This document shows, piece by piece, positions 45,906 to 54,954 of a stretch of DNA of 64,000 nucleotides (positions within the stretch are counted from its first letter, which is position 1; the number at the start of each line of letters is the position of its first letter). Source of the DNA: Lacunisphaera sp. GTDB taxonomy: Bacteria; Verrucomicrobiota; Verrucomicrobiia; Opitutales; Opitutaceae. The notes below the pieces were generated by a model. It was not told the origin of the DNA. It made no database searches and saw only the letters and a list, made by a program, of their open reading frames with translations. The stretch is taken from contig SIBQ01000009.1 of the NCBI GenBank assembly GCA_009695095.1, positions 20,592 through 84,591 of the forward strand, written 5' to 3'. The translations under genes and the position numbers were made by a program.

Positions 45906-47537
45906 ATGAAACGGGCGCTCATCATCATCGCGCTGGTCGCCGTCGTGGGCCTGCCGTTCATCTTCCGCACGAAGCAGGCGACGATCGAGAGCGCCGACGA
46001 GACGCTCATCATCATCACGCCGCACAACGAGGCGCTGCGCTACGAATACGCCCACGGGTTTCGCGACTGGTATCAGGCCAAGACGGGCCGAAGCATCGCC
46101 ATCGACTGGCGGGTCATCGGCGGCACGAGCGAGATCACCCGCTTCCTCGAGTCGGAATACGTCTCGTCCTTCCAGAATTATTGGACAAAGAAACTCGGCC
46201 GCGAGTGGAGCATGGAGGTGCAGGCGGCGTTTCATAATCCCAAGCTCACGCCAGACAAGACCCCGGAGGACGACACGATAGAAATGGCGGCGCGGCGGGC
46301 CTTCCTCGAATCGAACATCAGCTGCGGCATCGATATTTTCTTCGGCGGCGGCAGCTTCGATTTCATCCGGCAGGCGAGTGCCGGGCACCTGGTGGATTCC
46401 GGCATCATGAAGCTGCACCCCGAGTGGTTCCGGGACGACATCATCCCGCAGTCCTTCACCGGCGAGCCCTACTGGGACAAGCAGGGCCGCTGGATCGGCG
46501 ATGTGCTGAGCAGTTACGGCATGATCTTCAATCGCGATTCGCTGCAACGGCTGGGCATCGGGCAGGAACCGCGCGCGTGGGACGACCTGGCGAACCCGAA
46601 ACTGCAGGGCGAGATCGCGCTATGCGACCCGACCAAGAGCGGCTCCATCGCCAAGGCCTTTGAGTATGTCATCCAGCAGCACATCTACCGCGAGTGTGCG
46701 CGGCTGGATCGCGAAACCGGCCAGCCCCGCGCCAGCCTGGAAAGGCAGGCGGTGGCGGCGGGCTGGGCGAGCGGCCTGCAATTGCTGCAGCGCATTGGCG
46801 CCAACGCGCGCTACTTCACCGACACCTCGCAAAAGCCGCCCATCGACGTGATCCAGGGCAACTCCGCCATCGGCATGTGCATCGATTTCTATGGCCGCGG
46901 CAGCTTCCAAGGGACCGCCAAGCGGGAGGACGGCTCCCCCGGGCGTATCGGTTACTATTCGCCGCCGGACGGCACGGTGCTTTCACCCGACCCGATCGCC
47001 GTGATGCGCGGCGCGCCGAACCCGGCGGCGGCGCTCGCCTTCATGGAGTATGCCCTGTCGATGGAAGGGCAGAAGCTCTGGAATTTCAAGACCGGCACCC
47101 CGGGCGGCACCGACCGGTATGAGTTGCGCCGCCTGCCCATCCGGCGCGATTTCTACACCGCCGACTTCGGCAAATACCGCTCCGACCCCGAGGTGGACCC
47201 TTATGCGGGTGCCAATCCGCTCATTTACAACGGTGCCTGGACGGGCGGCGACACATTTCGCGCGATGGCCTTTGTCATTCGCGTGATGTGCCTCGACACG
47301 CATCCGGAACTGGTGGCGGCGTGGAAGGAAATCATCCGGGCCGGCATGCCGGCCGATGCACTGGCGGTGATGGGCGACATGTCCGCCGTGTCCTATGCGG
47401 AAATCAACGGCCGCATGCGTCAGGCGCTGACCTCCAAGAACAAGGTCGATGAAATCCGCCTCGCCAACGAACTTGCGACCCAGTTCCGCGCGCACTACCA
47501 GAAGGCCGCGGAGCTCGCCCGAGCTGCAAAACGTTGA
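45906..47537 (+). CDS. ABC transporter extracellular solute-binding protein (family 1-like)
   Basis: The 543-residue protein has an N-terminal hydrophobic anchor (ALIIIALVAVVGLPFIF) and a large two-lobed binding-protein fold with ITPHNEALRYEYAHGF, FFGGGSFDF, WIGDVLSSYGMIFN and VIQGNSAIGMCIDFYG. This is the arrangement of Fe(III)/thiamine-type binding proteins but longer than usual (about 340). The substrate is unknown. The anchor lacks a clear cleavage site, so it may stay membrane-tethered. Confidence 0.8.
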   Translation: MKRALIIIALVAVVGLPFIFRTKQATIESADETLIIITPHNEALRYEYAHGFRDWYQAKTGRSIAIDWRVIGGTSEITRFLESEYVSSFQNYWTKKLGREWSMEVQAAFHNPKLTPDKTPEDDTIEMAARRAFLESNISCGIDIFFGGGSFDFIRQASAGHLVDSGIMKLHPEWFRDDIIPQSFTGEPYWDKQGRWIGDVLSSYGMIFNRDSLQRLGIGQEPRAWDDLANPKLQGEIALCDPTKSGSIAKAFEYVIQQHIYRECARLDRETGQPRASLERQAVAAGWASGLQLLQRIGANARYFTDTSQKPPIDVIQGNSAIGMCIDFYGRGSFQGTAKREDGSPGRIGYYSPPDGTVLSPDPIAVMRGAPNPAAALAFMEYALSMEGQKLWNFKTGTPGGTDRYELRRLPIRRDFYTADFGKYRSDPEVDPYAGANPLIYNGAWTGGDTFRAMAFVIRVMCLDTHPELVAAWKEIIRAGMPADALAVMGDMSAVSYAEINGRMRQALTSKNKVDEIRLANELATQFRAHYQKAAELARAAKR

Positions 47538-47561
47538 TGATGCGTCGTCGGCATTCTGAAG

Positions 47562-47580
47562 CGGCGGTCCAGGACCGCCG
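47562..47580. repeat. Perfect hairpin CGGCGGTCC/GGACCGCCG
   Basis: Nine-bp perfect arms flank a single A. A second, imperfect copy of the same words (GGCGGGCCTGGACCGC) follows at about 47607-47622, giving a paired element between the binding-protein and rpe genes. It may help end convergent transcription. Confidence 0.7.
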
Positions 47581-47622
47581 TGAGCTATTCCGGGGATTTC
47601 AGACGGCGGGCCTGGACCGCTG

Positions 47623-48282
47623 CTACATTTTGGCCATCCCGACGGCCAACGCCGCCTTGTCACTGGCCCCATAGAATGAGGTGCCGACCACAAAGGTGTC
47701 CGCGCCGGCGGCGCGGCACTCGGCGCCGGTGGCCAGATCGATGCCGCCATCAACCTCGAGCCGGAATTTTAGCCGGCGGTCGCGCCGCCAGCGGTCGATT
47801 TCCTTGAGTTTGGGCAGCATGTCGCGCCGGAAGGCTTGGCCGCCGAAACCCGGCTGCACGGTCATCACCAGCACCAGGTCAACTTCGCCGAGCAGCGCCT
47901 CGATGGTGGTGGCGGGTGTGCCGGGATTGACTACGAGGCCGCATTGGCAGCCCAGCTCCCTGATCCGCGCGAGTGTGCCGCGGTGGTCGTAGGCCGGCTC
48001 GATATGGATGCTGATGTGGTTGGCGCCGGCCTGAGCGAATGGTTCGATGTATCTGTGCGGCTCGTCGAGCATCAGGTGCGTATCAAAAAACAATTTCACG
48101 CCGGCACGGCGCAGGGAGGCGAGGGTTTCCGGGCCGAAAGTCAGGTTGGGTGCGAAATGTCCGTCCATGATGTCAAGATGGAGCCAAGTCGCGCCGGCTT
48201 GCTCGGCTGCCCGGGCGCTGGCAGCGAGGTTGGCATGGTCGCTGGCGAGGAGGGACGGGGCGATTATCGGAGAATGGAGCAT
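47623..48282 (-). CDS. rpe: Ribulose-phosphate 3-epimerase
   Basis: Rpe interconverts ribulose-5-phosphate and xylulose-5-phosphate in the pentose phosphate pathway. The 219-residue TIM barrel has the metal-binding and catalytic strands in order: IAPSLLASDHANL, HLDIMDGHFAPNLTFG, DTHLMLDEP, MTVQPGFGGQAF and VDGGID, then ADTFVVGTS. The ATG at 48282 gives the usual start. It is the last gene of the minus-strand series that starts with rpmF, separated from lptE by a hairpin-rich gap. Confidence 0.96.
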   Translation of the reverse strand: MLHSPIIAPSLLASDHANLAASARAAEQAGATWLHLDIMDGHFAPNLTFGPETLASLRRAGVKLFFDTHLMLDEPHRYIEPFAQAGANHISIHIEPAYDHRGTLARIRELGCQCGLVVNPGTPATTIEALLGEVDLVLVMTVQPGFGGQAFRRDMLPKLKEIDRWRRDRRLKFRLEVDGGIDLATGAECRAAGADTFVVGTSFYGASDKAALAVGMAKM

Positions 48283-48382
48283 GGAGCCGGAAGCAGAGTT
48301 CAGATTACAGATGACGGAGGACGGCAAAGGCTCAATCCTTGTTTCAGGTGTAGGGCGGGATCGCCGATCTCGCCTTTATCGC

Positions 48383-48403
48383 GGCGGGGTCAGCGACCCC
48401 GCC
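48383..48403. repeat. Perfect hairpin GGCGGGGTC/GACCCCGCC
   Basis: Nine-bp perfect arms flank AGC. An imperfect relative (GGCGGGATCGCC, GATCTCGCC) precedes it at about 48354-48374. This is the same style of element as at 47562, lying between rpe and lptE. Confidence 0.7.
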
Positions 48404-48428
48404 TTACAAATTTCGCTTGGAACGCCGG

Positions 48429-48941
48429 CTACCACGTGTCGAGCACCGCGTGAACGGCTTCTCCGGCGAGCTGTTCCGCCAGCAGGGACAGGGCCTGATA
48501 CTCCGCCGGGACCAGCCCGCTGTCGGTAAAGACGCCGCGCTCCGCGGTCAGCGGGCGTTGGGTAAAATAAACCTGCTTGGTGTGATTGTCCGTCAGGGTG
48601 GCGTGAGCGTGGAGCGTGACATTAAAGCGCCGGGCAAGCCCGGTGTCATCGGACCGGGCGACAGAAGCGGCGCGGTCGTAACTGGTGAGGGTAACCTGTA
48701 AGACGGCATCGGCGGCCTGCGCCGAATTCACGAGGGTGACGCGGCCGTCGCGGATGAGCGCCTCGCGGAGTTGGGCGGTGACCAGTGCCTGAGCCTGAGG
48801 AATAAGCGCCACGCTGGTGACGGGCGCAACAAAGAGCGTGGAAAACTTCTGCGTCGTCCCCGTGCCGCGCTGGTAGTTGGCGCAGCCGGCGCCCAGCGCG
48901 CTAATTGTGAGTAATCCCAGGAGACACCCGCGGCCGGTCAT
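48429..48941 (-). CDS. lptE: LptE-family LPS-assembly lipoprotein
   Basis: The 170-residue protein has a lipoprotein signal with lipobox LGAGC (GRGCLLGLLTISALGAGC) and then an alpha-beta domain matching LptE: VTSVALIPQAQALVTAQLRE, ALIRDGRVTLVNSAQAADAV, YDRAASVARSD and a C-terminal helix (LLAEQLAGEAVHAVLD). LptE plugs the LptD barrel for LPS insertion in the outer membrane. The ATG at 48941 is chosen because upstream sequence belongs to a repeat element. Its partner lptD is at 59066-61156. Confidence 0.82.
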   Translation of the reverse strand: MTGRGCLLGLLTISALGAGCANYQRGTGTTQKFSTLFVAPVTSVALIPQAQALVTAQLREALIRDGRVTLVNSAQAADAVLQVTLTSYDRAASVARSDDTGLARRFNVTLHAHATLTDNHTKQVYFTQRPLTAERGVFTDSGLVPAEYQALSLLAEQLAGEAVHAVLDTW

Positions 48942-49036
48942 CCTGAGCCAGGCGAAGGATCCATCTGAACACATAGCCATCGGGATGATGCTGTCGCTTC
49001 GCTCGGGACTTAGCTGCACTCAGTATGACAGGCGGC
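48937..49036. repeat. TGTCATCCTGAG-type palindromic element
   Basis: The left end reads GTCATCCTGAGCCAGGCGAAGGATCC and the right end is a degraded complement (CGCTTCGCTCGGGACTTAGC through CAGTATGACA). Similar TGTCATCCTGAGCGAAGCGAAGG words are common intergenic elements in many bacteria. The element runs up to the lptE start codon; a related left end is seen at 54743. Confidence 0.6.
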
Positions 49037-49049
49037 GGGATCGCATCCG

Positions 49050-50111
49050 TTAGAACAGCCAAAGGCGTTTTTTTTTCCTCGTTTCGACCGGCGGCGGGGC
49101 GGGCTGGACCTGGGTCATGCTGGCTTTGTGCGCCAGCTTGGCCTCCACCTCGGCCAGCTTGGTGCGCGCTAGGGCGGCCACGTCGGAGTCCGGATAGACG
49201 GTGATCACCTCGTTGTAGAAGACCTTGGCCGCATCGTAGTTTCGGCGATAGTTGTAGTAGTAGTCGGCGAGGGTGAGTTTGCTCCGGGCCAGGACCTTTT
49301 TCATCTCGTCGAGGCCCTTTTCGGCCGAGACCATGCCTGCGTCGCCGGGGAAGAGGATCATGTAGTCCTCGAAATAGGTAATGGCTTCCTTGGTGGAAGC
49401 CTGATCATAGTAGGGGCCGTCGACCAGCGACGCGTGGGTCTGGGCAATCTTCAGATAGGCGTCGGGCGTGAGCACGCTGTGGGGATAGGTGTTGATCATG
49501 CGGTCGAGGGCGTCGATGGCCGCCTCGGCTTCGCCCATCCTCTTGTAACCGCGGGAGGCGTTCATCAGCGCGAGCGGGGCGTAGTCGCTGAACGGGGCCG
49601 TGAGGACGATGGTCTCGAAATACACGATGCCCCTTTCCCGGTTGATAAATCCGGGCATCAATCCTCCCAGCATCCGGCTGCGCTTGCCCTCGAACAACTG
49701 GGAGGCGATGCGATACTGCTCGCCAATGACCTGGGTGAATTTATCCGTGCTGGGATAACGGGTCAGTATCAGTTGGTAGGTATCGAAGGCCTTGTAGAAT
49801 TGCTGCCGTTTTTGCCGGATGAGGCCGGTGCGGTAGAGCGCCTCGGGGGCGAAGACCGAGTTGGGGTATTTCTTTGTAACGCTGCCGTAGAGTTTGAGCG
49901 CATCCCGGACGTGCCCCGCCTCCTCGGCGACGCGGGCCTTGTTCATCAAGTCCAGCGCGTTGCGGCCTTCTTCACCGCCGAAGCCGGCCAACATGCCGCC
50001 CTCGACTGTCCAGCCGCTCGCGGGCGTCCAGATCAGGTCGGCGGCAAGCCGGGCCGGCGTGAGCAGCGTGGAAAGGGCGGCCAGGCATAGGGGAGTGAGG
50101 AAGTGGCGCAT
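49050..50111 (-). CDS. bamD: Outer-membrane assembly lipoprotein-type TPR protein, BamD-like
   Basis: BamD is the essential TPR partner of BamA in outer-membrane protein assembly. The 353-residue protein has a signal peptide (FLTPLCLAALSTLLTPARLAA) and five TPR units, including RDALKLYGSVTKKYPNSVFAPEAL, AIDALDRMINTYPHSVLTPDAY and AKVFYNEVITVYPDSDVAALAR. It lacks a clear lipobox Cys, unlike E. coli BamD, and is longer (usually about 245), as in other Verrucomicrobia. It follows fabH with 11 nt between. Confidence 0.8.
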   Translation of the reverse strand: MRHFLTPLCLAALSTLLTPARLAADLIWTPASGWTVEGGMLAGFGGEEGRNALDLMNKARVAEEAGHVRDALKLYGSVTKKYPNSVFAPEALYRTGLIRQKRQQFYKAFDTYQLILTRYPSTDKFTQVIGEQYRIASQLFEGKRSRMLGGLMPGFINRERGIVYFETIVLTAPFSDYAPLALMNASRGYKRMGEAEAAIDALDRMINTYPHSVLTPDAYLKIAQTHASLVDGPYYDQASTKEAITYFEDYMILFPGDAGMVSAEKGLDEMKKVLARSKLTLADYYYNYRRNYDAAKVFYNEVITVYPDSDVAALARTKLAEVEAKLAHKASMTQVQPAPPPVETRKKKRLWLF

Positions 50112-50122
50112 AAAACGAGTGG

Positions 50123-51109
50123 CTACCATCGAATAAGGGTGGCGCCGTAGGTCAAGCCGGCGCCGAAAGCCACCAGCAGAGTAAGATCGCCGGGTTTGAT
50201 CCGGCCGGAACGCCGGGCTTCGTCGAGGGCGAGGGGGATCGAGGCGGACGAGGTGTTGCCGTAGCGGTCGAGGTTCACATAAACCTTCTCCATCGGCATG
50301 TTCAGACTGCTGGCCAGGGACTCGATGATGCGGATGTTGGCCTGATGGGGGATCATCAGACTGATTTGGTCAGGCGTGAGGTGATGTTGTTCCATCATTT
50401 CCCGGGCGACGGTCTCCATGACACGCACGGCGCTCTTGAAAACCTCGCGACCGTTCATCCGGATAAAATGCCCGCGCTCGGCGACGGACTTGGTGGAGGT
50501 TGGGCGGCGGCTGCCGCCGGCGGGGATGTAAAGATTATCCGCGAACTTGCCGTCGGCGCCCAGATCGGAGCCGAGGATGCCGATATCCGGCTGGGCGACC
50601 TTGGTCAGAACCGCTGCGCCGGCGGCGTCGCCGAAGAGCACGCAGGTAGTGCGGTCGTTCCAGTCGGTGACGGAGGAGAGTTTTTCGGCGCCGATGATGA
50701 GGGCGCGCTTGTAGCGGTTGGTAAGCAGTTGGCCGTAGGCGATCTCCAGCGCGTAAAGGAAGCCGGAGCAGGCGGCGGCGATGTCGAAGCAGGTGGCGTG
50801 GGCCGGCACGCCGAGCTTGTGCTGCACGATGCAGGCGGTCGAGGGCAGCGGCTGGTCGGGCGAGGTGGTAGCGACGATGAGGAGGTCGATCTCCGCAGCG
50901 CTCATCTTGGCGTCGGCGAGGGCGGTGGTGGCGGCCTTGAGGGCCAGGTCGGAGCAGGCCTCGTCATCGGCGGCGATACGGCGCTCGCGGATGCCGGAGC
51001 GGCTGAAGATCCACTCGTCGGAAGTGTCCACCGTCATTGCAAGCTCGCGGTTGGTGAGCACCCTGGCGGGTGCATAGGAGCCGACTCCGGCAATAATTAC
51101 GGAGGCCAT
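50123..51109 (-). CDS. fabH: Beta-ketoacyl-ACP synthase III
   Basis: FabH starts fatty-acid synthesis by condensing acetyl-CoA with malonyl-ACP. The 328-residue protein carries the catalytic triad: Cys in FDIAAACSGFLYALEIA near residue 113, His in MIPHQANIRII and Asn in YGNTSSASIPLAL. The C-terminal LLVAFGAGLTYGATLIRW is standard. The ATG at 51109 is 10 nt after the plsX stop. The order rpmF-plsX-fabH is the classic lipid cluster. Confidence 0.96.
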   Translation of the reverse strand: MASVIIAGVGSYAPARVLTNRELAMTVDTSDEWIFSRSGIRERRIAADDEACSDLALKAATTALADAKMSAAEIDLLIVATTSPDQPLPSTACIVQHKLGVPAHATCFDIAAACSGFLYALEIAYGQLLTNRYKRALIIGAEKLSSVTDWNDRTTCVLFGDAAGAAVLTKVAQPDIGILGSDLGADGKFADNLYIPAGGSRRPTSTKSVAERGHFIRMNGREVFKSAVRVMETVAREMMEQHHLTPDQISLMIPHQANIRIIESLASSLNMPMEKVYVNLDRYGNTSSASIPLALDEARRSGRIKPGDLTLLVAFGAGLTYGATLIRW

Positions 51110-51119
51110 GGAGGAGGAA

Positions 51120-52154
51120 TTAGGTGACCGCCAGGGCGGCGACGGACGGTGCCGACAGGAGCGCATTGGCGTGGGCGATGTCCTGTTCAGTGTGGTGATA
51201 CATGTCCTGCTGGATGATTTTATTGGCGGCGTAGATGGCGCTGGCCCAAGCGTGCCGGCTGCTGGAACCGTGGGCCTTGAGAATGTTGCCCCGCACGCCG
51301 AGAAGCGACGCGGCGCCGTAGCGGTCGGGGTTCATGCGGGCCTTGAGGACGTCAAAGGCGCCCTTGGCCAACAGGGCCCCGCCCATGCGCAGCGGGTTCG
51401 CCTGCAGCTCCTCCTTGAGCAGGGAGGTGATGAACTTGGCAAGCGATTCCCAGGTCTTGAGCAGGATGTTGCCGACGAAGCCGTCGCAGACGACCACGTC
51501 GACGTTGTTGCGGAAAACCTGGAAGCCCTCGATCGGACCGACGTAATTGATGACCGGGGTAATCCGCTTGAGCTGTTCGTGGGTCTCGGTGACGAGCGCG
51601 TTGCCCTTGCCCTCCTCGGTGCCGATGGTGATCAGACCGACGCGGGGGTGGGCGACGCCGAGGATAACTTTGGCATAATTAGCGCCGAGGATCGCATTGT
51701 GGATCAGGTGCTCGGGTTTGGATTCGGGATTGGCCCCCGCATCAATAAGGATAAAATAGCCCTCGGCCCGTGGAATGACCGCGGCCAGCGCGGGCCGCAC
51801 GACCCCCGTCATCATCCCCAGGCGCAGGGTGCTGCCGGCCATAAGGGCGCCGGTGTTGCCGCAGCTGATGGCGACACCCGCCTGGCCGGTTTTCACCAGT
51901 TCGATGGCGCGGACTATGGACGAATCCTTTTTCCGCTTCAGGGCCTGCAGCGGCTTGTCCGCCATCGTGATCACCTCGGAGGCGTGGACGACAGAGAGCT
52001 TGGGGTGCCCTTTGAGGCCGGCCTGAACCAGAAGCGGCTCCAGCATGGCCTGGTCGCCGACCAGCACGATCGGGTCGATGACTTTGTCGGTCAGCGTAAG
52101 CTTGACGGCTTCGACGACTTCCGCCGGCCCGAGATCCCCCCCCATCGCGTCCAC
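51120..52154 (-). CDS. plsX: Phosphate acyltransferase PlsX
   Basis: PlsX makes acyl-phosphate from acyl-ACP for phospholipid synthesis. The 344-residue protein starts with the family's VDAMGGDLGP, where GTG at 52154 supplies the start, and has ADKPLQALKRKKDSS, VSCGNTGALMAG-like SCGNTGALMAGSTLRLG, and CDGFVGNILLKTWE. An ATG at 52145 is possible. The N-terminal extension usual in homologues (a few residues before AVDAMGG) is open upstream but has only an ATA codon (52184-52182) for a start. Confidence 0.94.
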   Translation of the reverse strand: MDAMGGDLGPAEVVEAVKLTLTDKVIDPIVLVGDQAMLEPLLVQAGLKGHPKLSVVHASEVITMADKPLQALKRKKDSSIVRAIELVKTGQAGVAISCGNTGALMAGSTLRLGMMTGVVRPALAAVIPRAEGYFILIDAGANPESKPEHLIHNAILGANYAKVILGVAHPRVGLITIGTEEGKGNALVTETHEQLKRITPVINYVGPIEGFQVFRNNVDVVVCDGFVGNILLKTWESLAKFITSLLKEELQANPLRMGGALLAKGAFDVLKARMNPDRYGAASLLGVRGNILKAHGSSSRHAWASAIYAANKIIQQDMYHHTEQDIAHANALLSAPSVAALAVT

Positions 52155-52232
52155 CGCTATCCGGGTGTGTGCGGGTGTGAAACTGGCTATTTCGGGGTGG
52201 ATGGCGGAAAACTTACCTTACGGACGCGGGCG

Positions 52233-52409
52233 TTAAACTTCGATGTTCAGCACCTGACGGCCGCGGTAGATGCCGGTCTTGGGATTTACGCGGTGCGGGC
52301 GAAAAGAGCCGCCATCGGTGTCCTTGGCGAATTCCGGTGCCTGAAAGGCGTTGGCGGCGCGGCGATTGGCGCTGCGGCGCTTGGATTGTTTGCGTTTCGG
52401 GTTAGCCAT
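52233..52409 (-). CDS. rpmF: 50S ribosomal protein L32
   Basis: L32 is a small basic zinc-ribbon-type protein of the large subunit. The 58-residue product starts with MANPKRKQSKRRSANRRAAN. The usual zinc-binding CxxC pairs are absent, so this is the cysteine-free (C-minus) form; it keeps the FRPHRVNPKTGIYRGRQVL ending. It is the first gene of rpmF-plsX-fabH, 78 nt before plsX. Confidence 0.95.
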   Translation of the reverse strand: MANPKRKQSKRRSANRRAANAFQAPEFAKDTDGGSFRPHRVNPKTGIYRGRQVLNIEV

Positions 52410-52532
52410 AAGAAGAGGTGAACGGGAACGGCCGGCCGGCGAAAACCGGGGCTGTTTTGTGATATAAAGATGAGGGTGGTAAAGTTCGCCCGAGGGGCCG
52501 TCAAGAGTTATAGTCACCCCGGCCGGAGCGAC

Positions 52533-53537
52533 TCACAACAGGTAAAACACCGCCAGCACAAGTGCCAGCACCAACCGGTAATAGGCGAACCCCGCCAGCC
52601 CGTGCCGCGAGATGAAATGGAGCAGGAATTTGACCGCCAGCAGGGACGAAATTGCCGCCACGCCCGCGCCCAGCAGCACATCAATCCAGCCAAAGACCGC
52701 GATCATGGCTGGGCCTGATTTGGCCGCCTTGAAAACCGCCGCGCCCGCCAGTGTGGGCAGGCCGACAAGGAAACTGAACTCCGCGGCCTTCACCGGGTTC
52801 ATGCCGGCCAGGTAACCCGCCACAATCGTCATCATCGAGCGACTTGTGCCCGGCCACAGCGACAGGCATTGCGCGCAACCGATACCGATGGCCTTGCGCG
52901 GGGTCAACTCCGCCGGTTCGCCACGGGAAAATCCAATACCACTGTTCGCCCGGCGCCAGCGCTCCGCCCACAGCATCAGGATGGCGCCGGCGACCAGCCC
53001 GCCGATGACGGCGCCAGGCGAGAACAGATGCTGGTCGATCCAATCGTGCAGCAGGAAACCCGCGATACCTACGGGGAGAAACGCCAGCACGATGTTCCGC
53101 AACAGGCGCAAACCCGGACTGCTGCGGCCCAGCAGGCCGATCAGCATCACAACCATCTGCCGCCAGTAGAGCAGCAATACCGCTGCAATCGCGCCGGCCT
53201 GGATGATCACCGTGTAGGTATCCGCCGCCAGTTTCACCGTCAACGGCACGCCGGTGGGGCTTTCCGGGGAGGGACGCTGGTGCCAGAGCAGCCGGCCGGA
53301 CGGGTCTGTGAGCTGCCTGTCCGACTCGAGCCCCAGGATATGGTTCGTGATGATGAGATGCCCGGTGGAGGAAATGGGCAGGAATTCAGTCACGCCCTCG
53401 ATCACCCCAAGCGTGATGGCGGCTCCCACGCTCAATTCAGCCGCTGGCGGGATGGATTTTTCGACCGCGTGGCCGTTCAGGGTGAGGGCGGTGGCCAGCA
53501 GCAGGCCGGAGCAAAGGAAGCGGGGCGAAAGCTGCAC
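52533..53537 (-). CDS. uppP: Undecaprenyl-diphosphatase
   Basis: UppP (BacA) recycles the undecaprenyl carrier for peptidoglycan and LPS O-antigen synthesis. The 334-residue membrane protein has both active-site motifs: EGVTEFLPISSTGHLII near residue 50 and PGTSRSMMTIVAGYLAGM near residue 228. It has about eight membrane helices and a signal-like N-terminal extension (FLCSGLLLATALTLNG). An extra hydrophilic segment (residues 75-100) separates the first motif from the next helix. It is upstream of rpmF on the same strand and divergent from trpD. Confidence 0.94.
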   Translation of the reverse strand: MQLSPRFLCSGLLLATALTLNGHAVEKSIPPAAELSVGAAITLGVIEGVTEFLPISSTGHLIITNHILGLESDRQLTDPSGRLLWHQRPSPESPTGVPLTVKLAADTYTVIIQAGAIAAVLLLYWRQMVVMLIGLLGRSSPGLRLLRNIVLAFLPVGIAGFLLHDWIDQHLFSPGAVIGGLVAGAILMLWAERWRRANSGIGFSRGEPAELTPRKAIGIGCAQCLSLWPGTSRSMMTIVAGYLAGMNPVKAAEFSFLVGLPTLAGAAVFKAAKSGPAMIAVFGWIDVLLGAGVAAISSLLAVKFLLHFISRHGLAGFAYYRLVLALVLAVFYLL

Positions 53538-53688
53538 GCTGTTTTGCTCCCAGAAACGCTCCGGACTGTCGAGTTTTATGGTGCCCCTGACTTCTGCTGC
53601 AGCTGGGCTCGCGACGACGATTTCATATCCAATTCGGAAGTTTTATGCTTTGCGCCATTTGGGGGAAATGATTCTGTTCGGTGCCGCC

Positions 53689-54738
53689 ATGGTCGCACTG
53701 AAAGACCTCACCACCAGGCTGACCGCCCGCAAGAATCTCACCGCCCACGAAGTGAAAGCGGCCGCCGCCGCGTTGGGCTTGCCCTCGGTCACCGCCGCCG
53801 CCAAGGTTGCGTTCCTGATCGCGCTCGCCGCCAAGGGGGAGACCGCCACGGAGCTCGCCGGCTTCGCCACCGCCTTCCGGGCTCTGGCGGTAAATCCCGG
53901 CGTCGAGGCCTGGGCGGCGCGCGCCATCGATATCGTGGGCACGGGCGGCGATCACGCGGGGGGATTTAATATTTCCAGCCTCGTCGTGTTCATCCTCGCC
54001 AGTGCTGGCGTGAAGGTAATGAAGCATGGTAACCGCGGTATCACTTCCAAGTGCGGCAGCGCCGACCTGTTCGCCGCGCTGGGGGTGGATCTGGCTGCCA
54101 CACCGGAAAAGTCCCGCCGGGCGCTCGGCGAGCTCGGTTTCGCGTTCTACTTCGCCCCGAACTATCACCCGGCTTTCAAGCATATCGCACCGGTCCGCAA
54201 GACGCTCGCCGCCCAGGGCCAGCGCACCGTCTTCAACATCCTCGGGCCGCTCATCAATCCCGGCCGGCCGGCGAATATCCTCCTCGGCGTCTACTCGCTC
54301 CCGCTTGTGACGAAGATGGCGCTCGCCCTGGAGGAGCTCGGCCAGGCAGCGGGTCTGGTCGTGCATGGCGTCATCGCGCCCCAGCAGGGTATCGACGAAC
54401 TGACCACCGCCACCGTCAACCATGTGCACGGGGTCGGTCGGTTGCGCGACCTGGGGGCAGTGTGGCACGCGGCGGATCTGGGTCTGGCCGTCGCGCCCTT
54501 TGCCGAGCTGAAAGGCGGGGATGTCTCGGCCAACGTCGCCCTGGTGGAGGCCATTCTCGCCGGCCGCGGCCCGGCCGGCCTGGTGGACACCATTGTGCTG
54601 AACGCCGCGGTCGCCCTGTATATCATTGGCCGCATCGACAACATCCGTGCCGGTCTGGCTCCCGCGCGCGAGCTGCTGCTCGGCGGCACGGTGCAAGCCA
54701 AGATTGCGGCCACGAAGGAATTTTATCGTTCCCCCTAA
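53689..54738 (+). CDS. trpD: Anthranilate phosphoribosyltransferase
   Basis: TrpD joins anthranilate and PRPP in tryptophan synthesis. The 349-residue protein has the PRPP-binding VGTGGDHAGGFNIS near residue 80, the KHGNRGITSKCGSADLFAALG segment that binds anthranilate, and NILGPLINPG. The ATG at 53689 gives the typical start (MVALKDLTTRLTAR); an ATG at 53668 behind a GGGGG Shine-Dalgarno-like run is an alternative. No other trp genes are adjacent. Confidence 0.95.
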   Translation: MVALKDLTTRLTARKNLTAHEVKAAAAALGLPSVTAAAKVAFLIALAAKGETATELAGFATAFRALAVNPGVEAWAARAIDIVGTGGDHAGGFNISSLVVFILASAGVKVMKHGNRGITSKCGSADLFAALGVDLAATPEKSRRALGELGFAFYFAPNYHPAFKHIAPVRKTLAAQGQRTVFNILGPLINPGRPANILLGVYSLPLVTKMALALEELGQAAGLVVHGVIAPQQGIDELTTATVNHVHGVGRLRDLGAVWHAADLGLAVAPFAELKGGDVSANVALVEAILAGRGPAGLVDTIVLNAAVALYIIGRIDNIRAGLAPARELLLGGTVQAKIAATKEFYRSP

Positions 54739-54742
54739 TCTG

Positions 54743-54780
54743 TCATCCTGATCCCGCAGCGGCGGGAGAAGAATCCAGCA
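54743..54780. repeat. CTGTCATCCTGA-type element
   Basis: The sequence CTGTCATCCTGATCCCGCAGCGGCGGGAGAAGAATCC after trpD starts like the element at 48937 and contains its own small hairpin (TCCCGC/GCGGGA). Confidence 0.5.
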
Positions 54781-54954
54781 TTATTCCCAACCCCATCCCA
54801 AGCATTATTAGCCACAAAACACCAAAACCTCGCGGCGAACGCAGCCCTTAAGGCGCGATCAGCCTTCGCGAAAATCACGGCCGATAGGCAGGCGCGGGAT
54901 TTTGACGGGAGTATAATATATTTTATGCCTCTTTGCGGCCATAACTCAACTCGA

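Noticed and set aside
47562..48403. CRISPR-like repetition of GGCGG words near rpe
   Set aside because: There are only single palindromes of different sequence, with no regularly spaced direct repeats or cas genes.
30395..52184. Three minus-strand genes (FecR-type at 30397, Hpt at 38350, plsX at 52184) have ATA exactly where an ATG start would be expected
   Set aside because: I considered use of ATA as a start codon. plsX has a GTG a few codons later, the FecR-type gene is explained by one extra A after an ATG at 30410, and the Hpt start is simply uncertain, so three coincidences do not support a new start codon.
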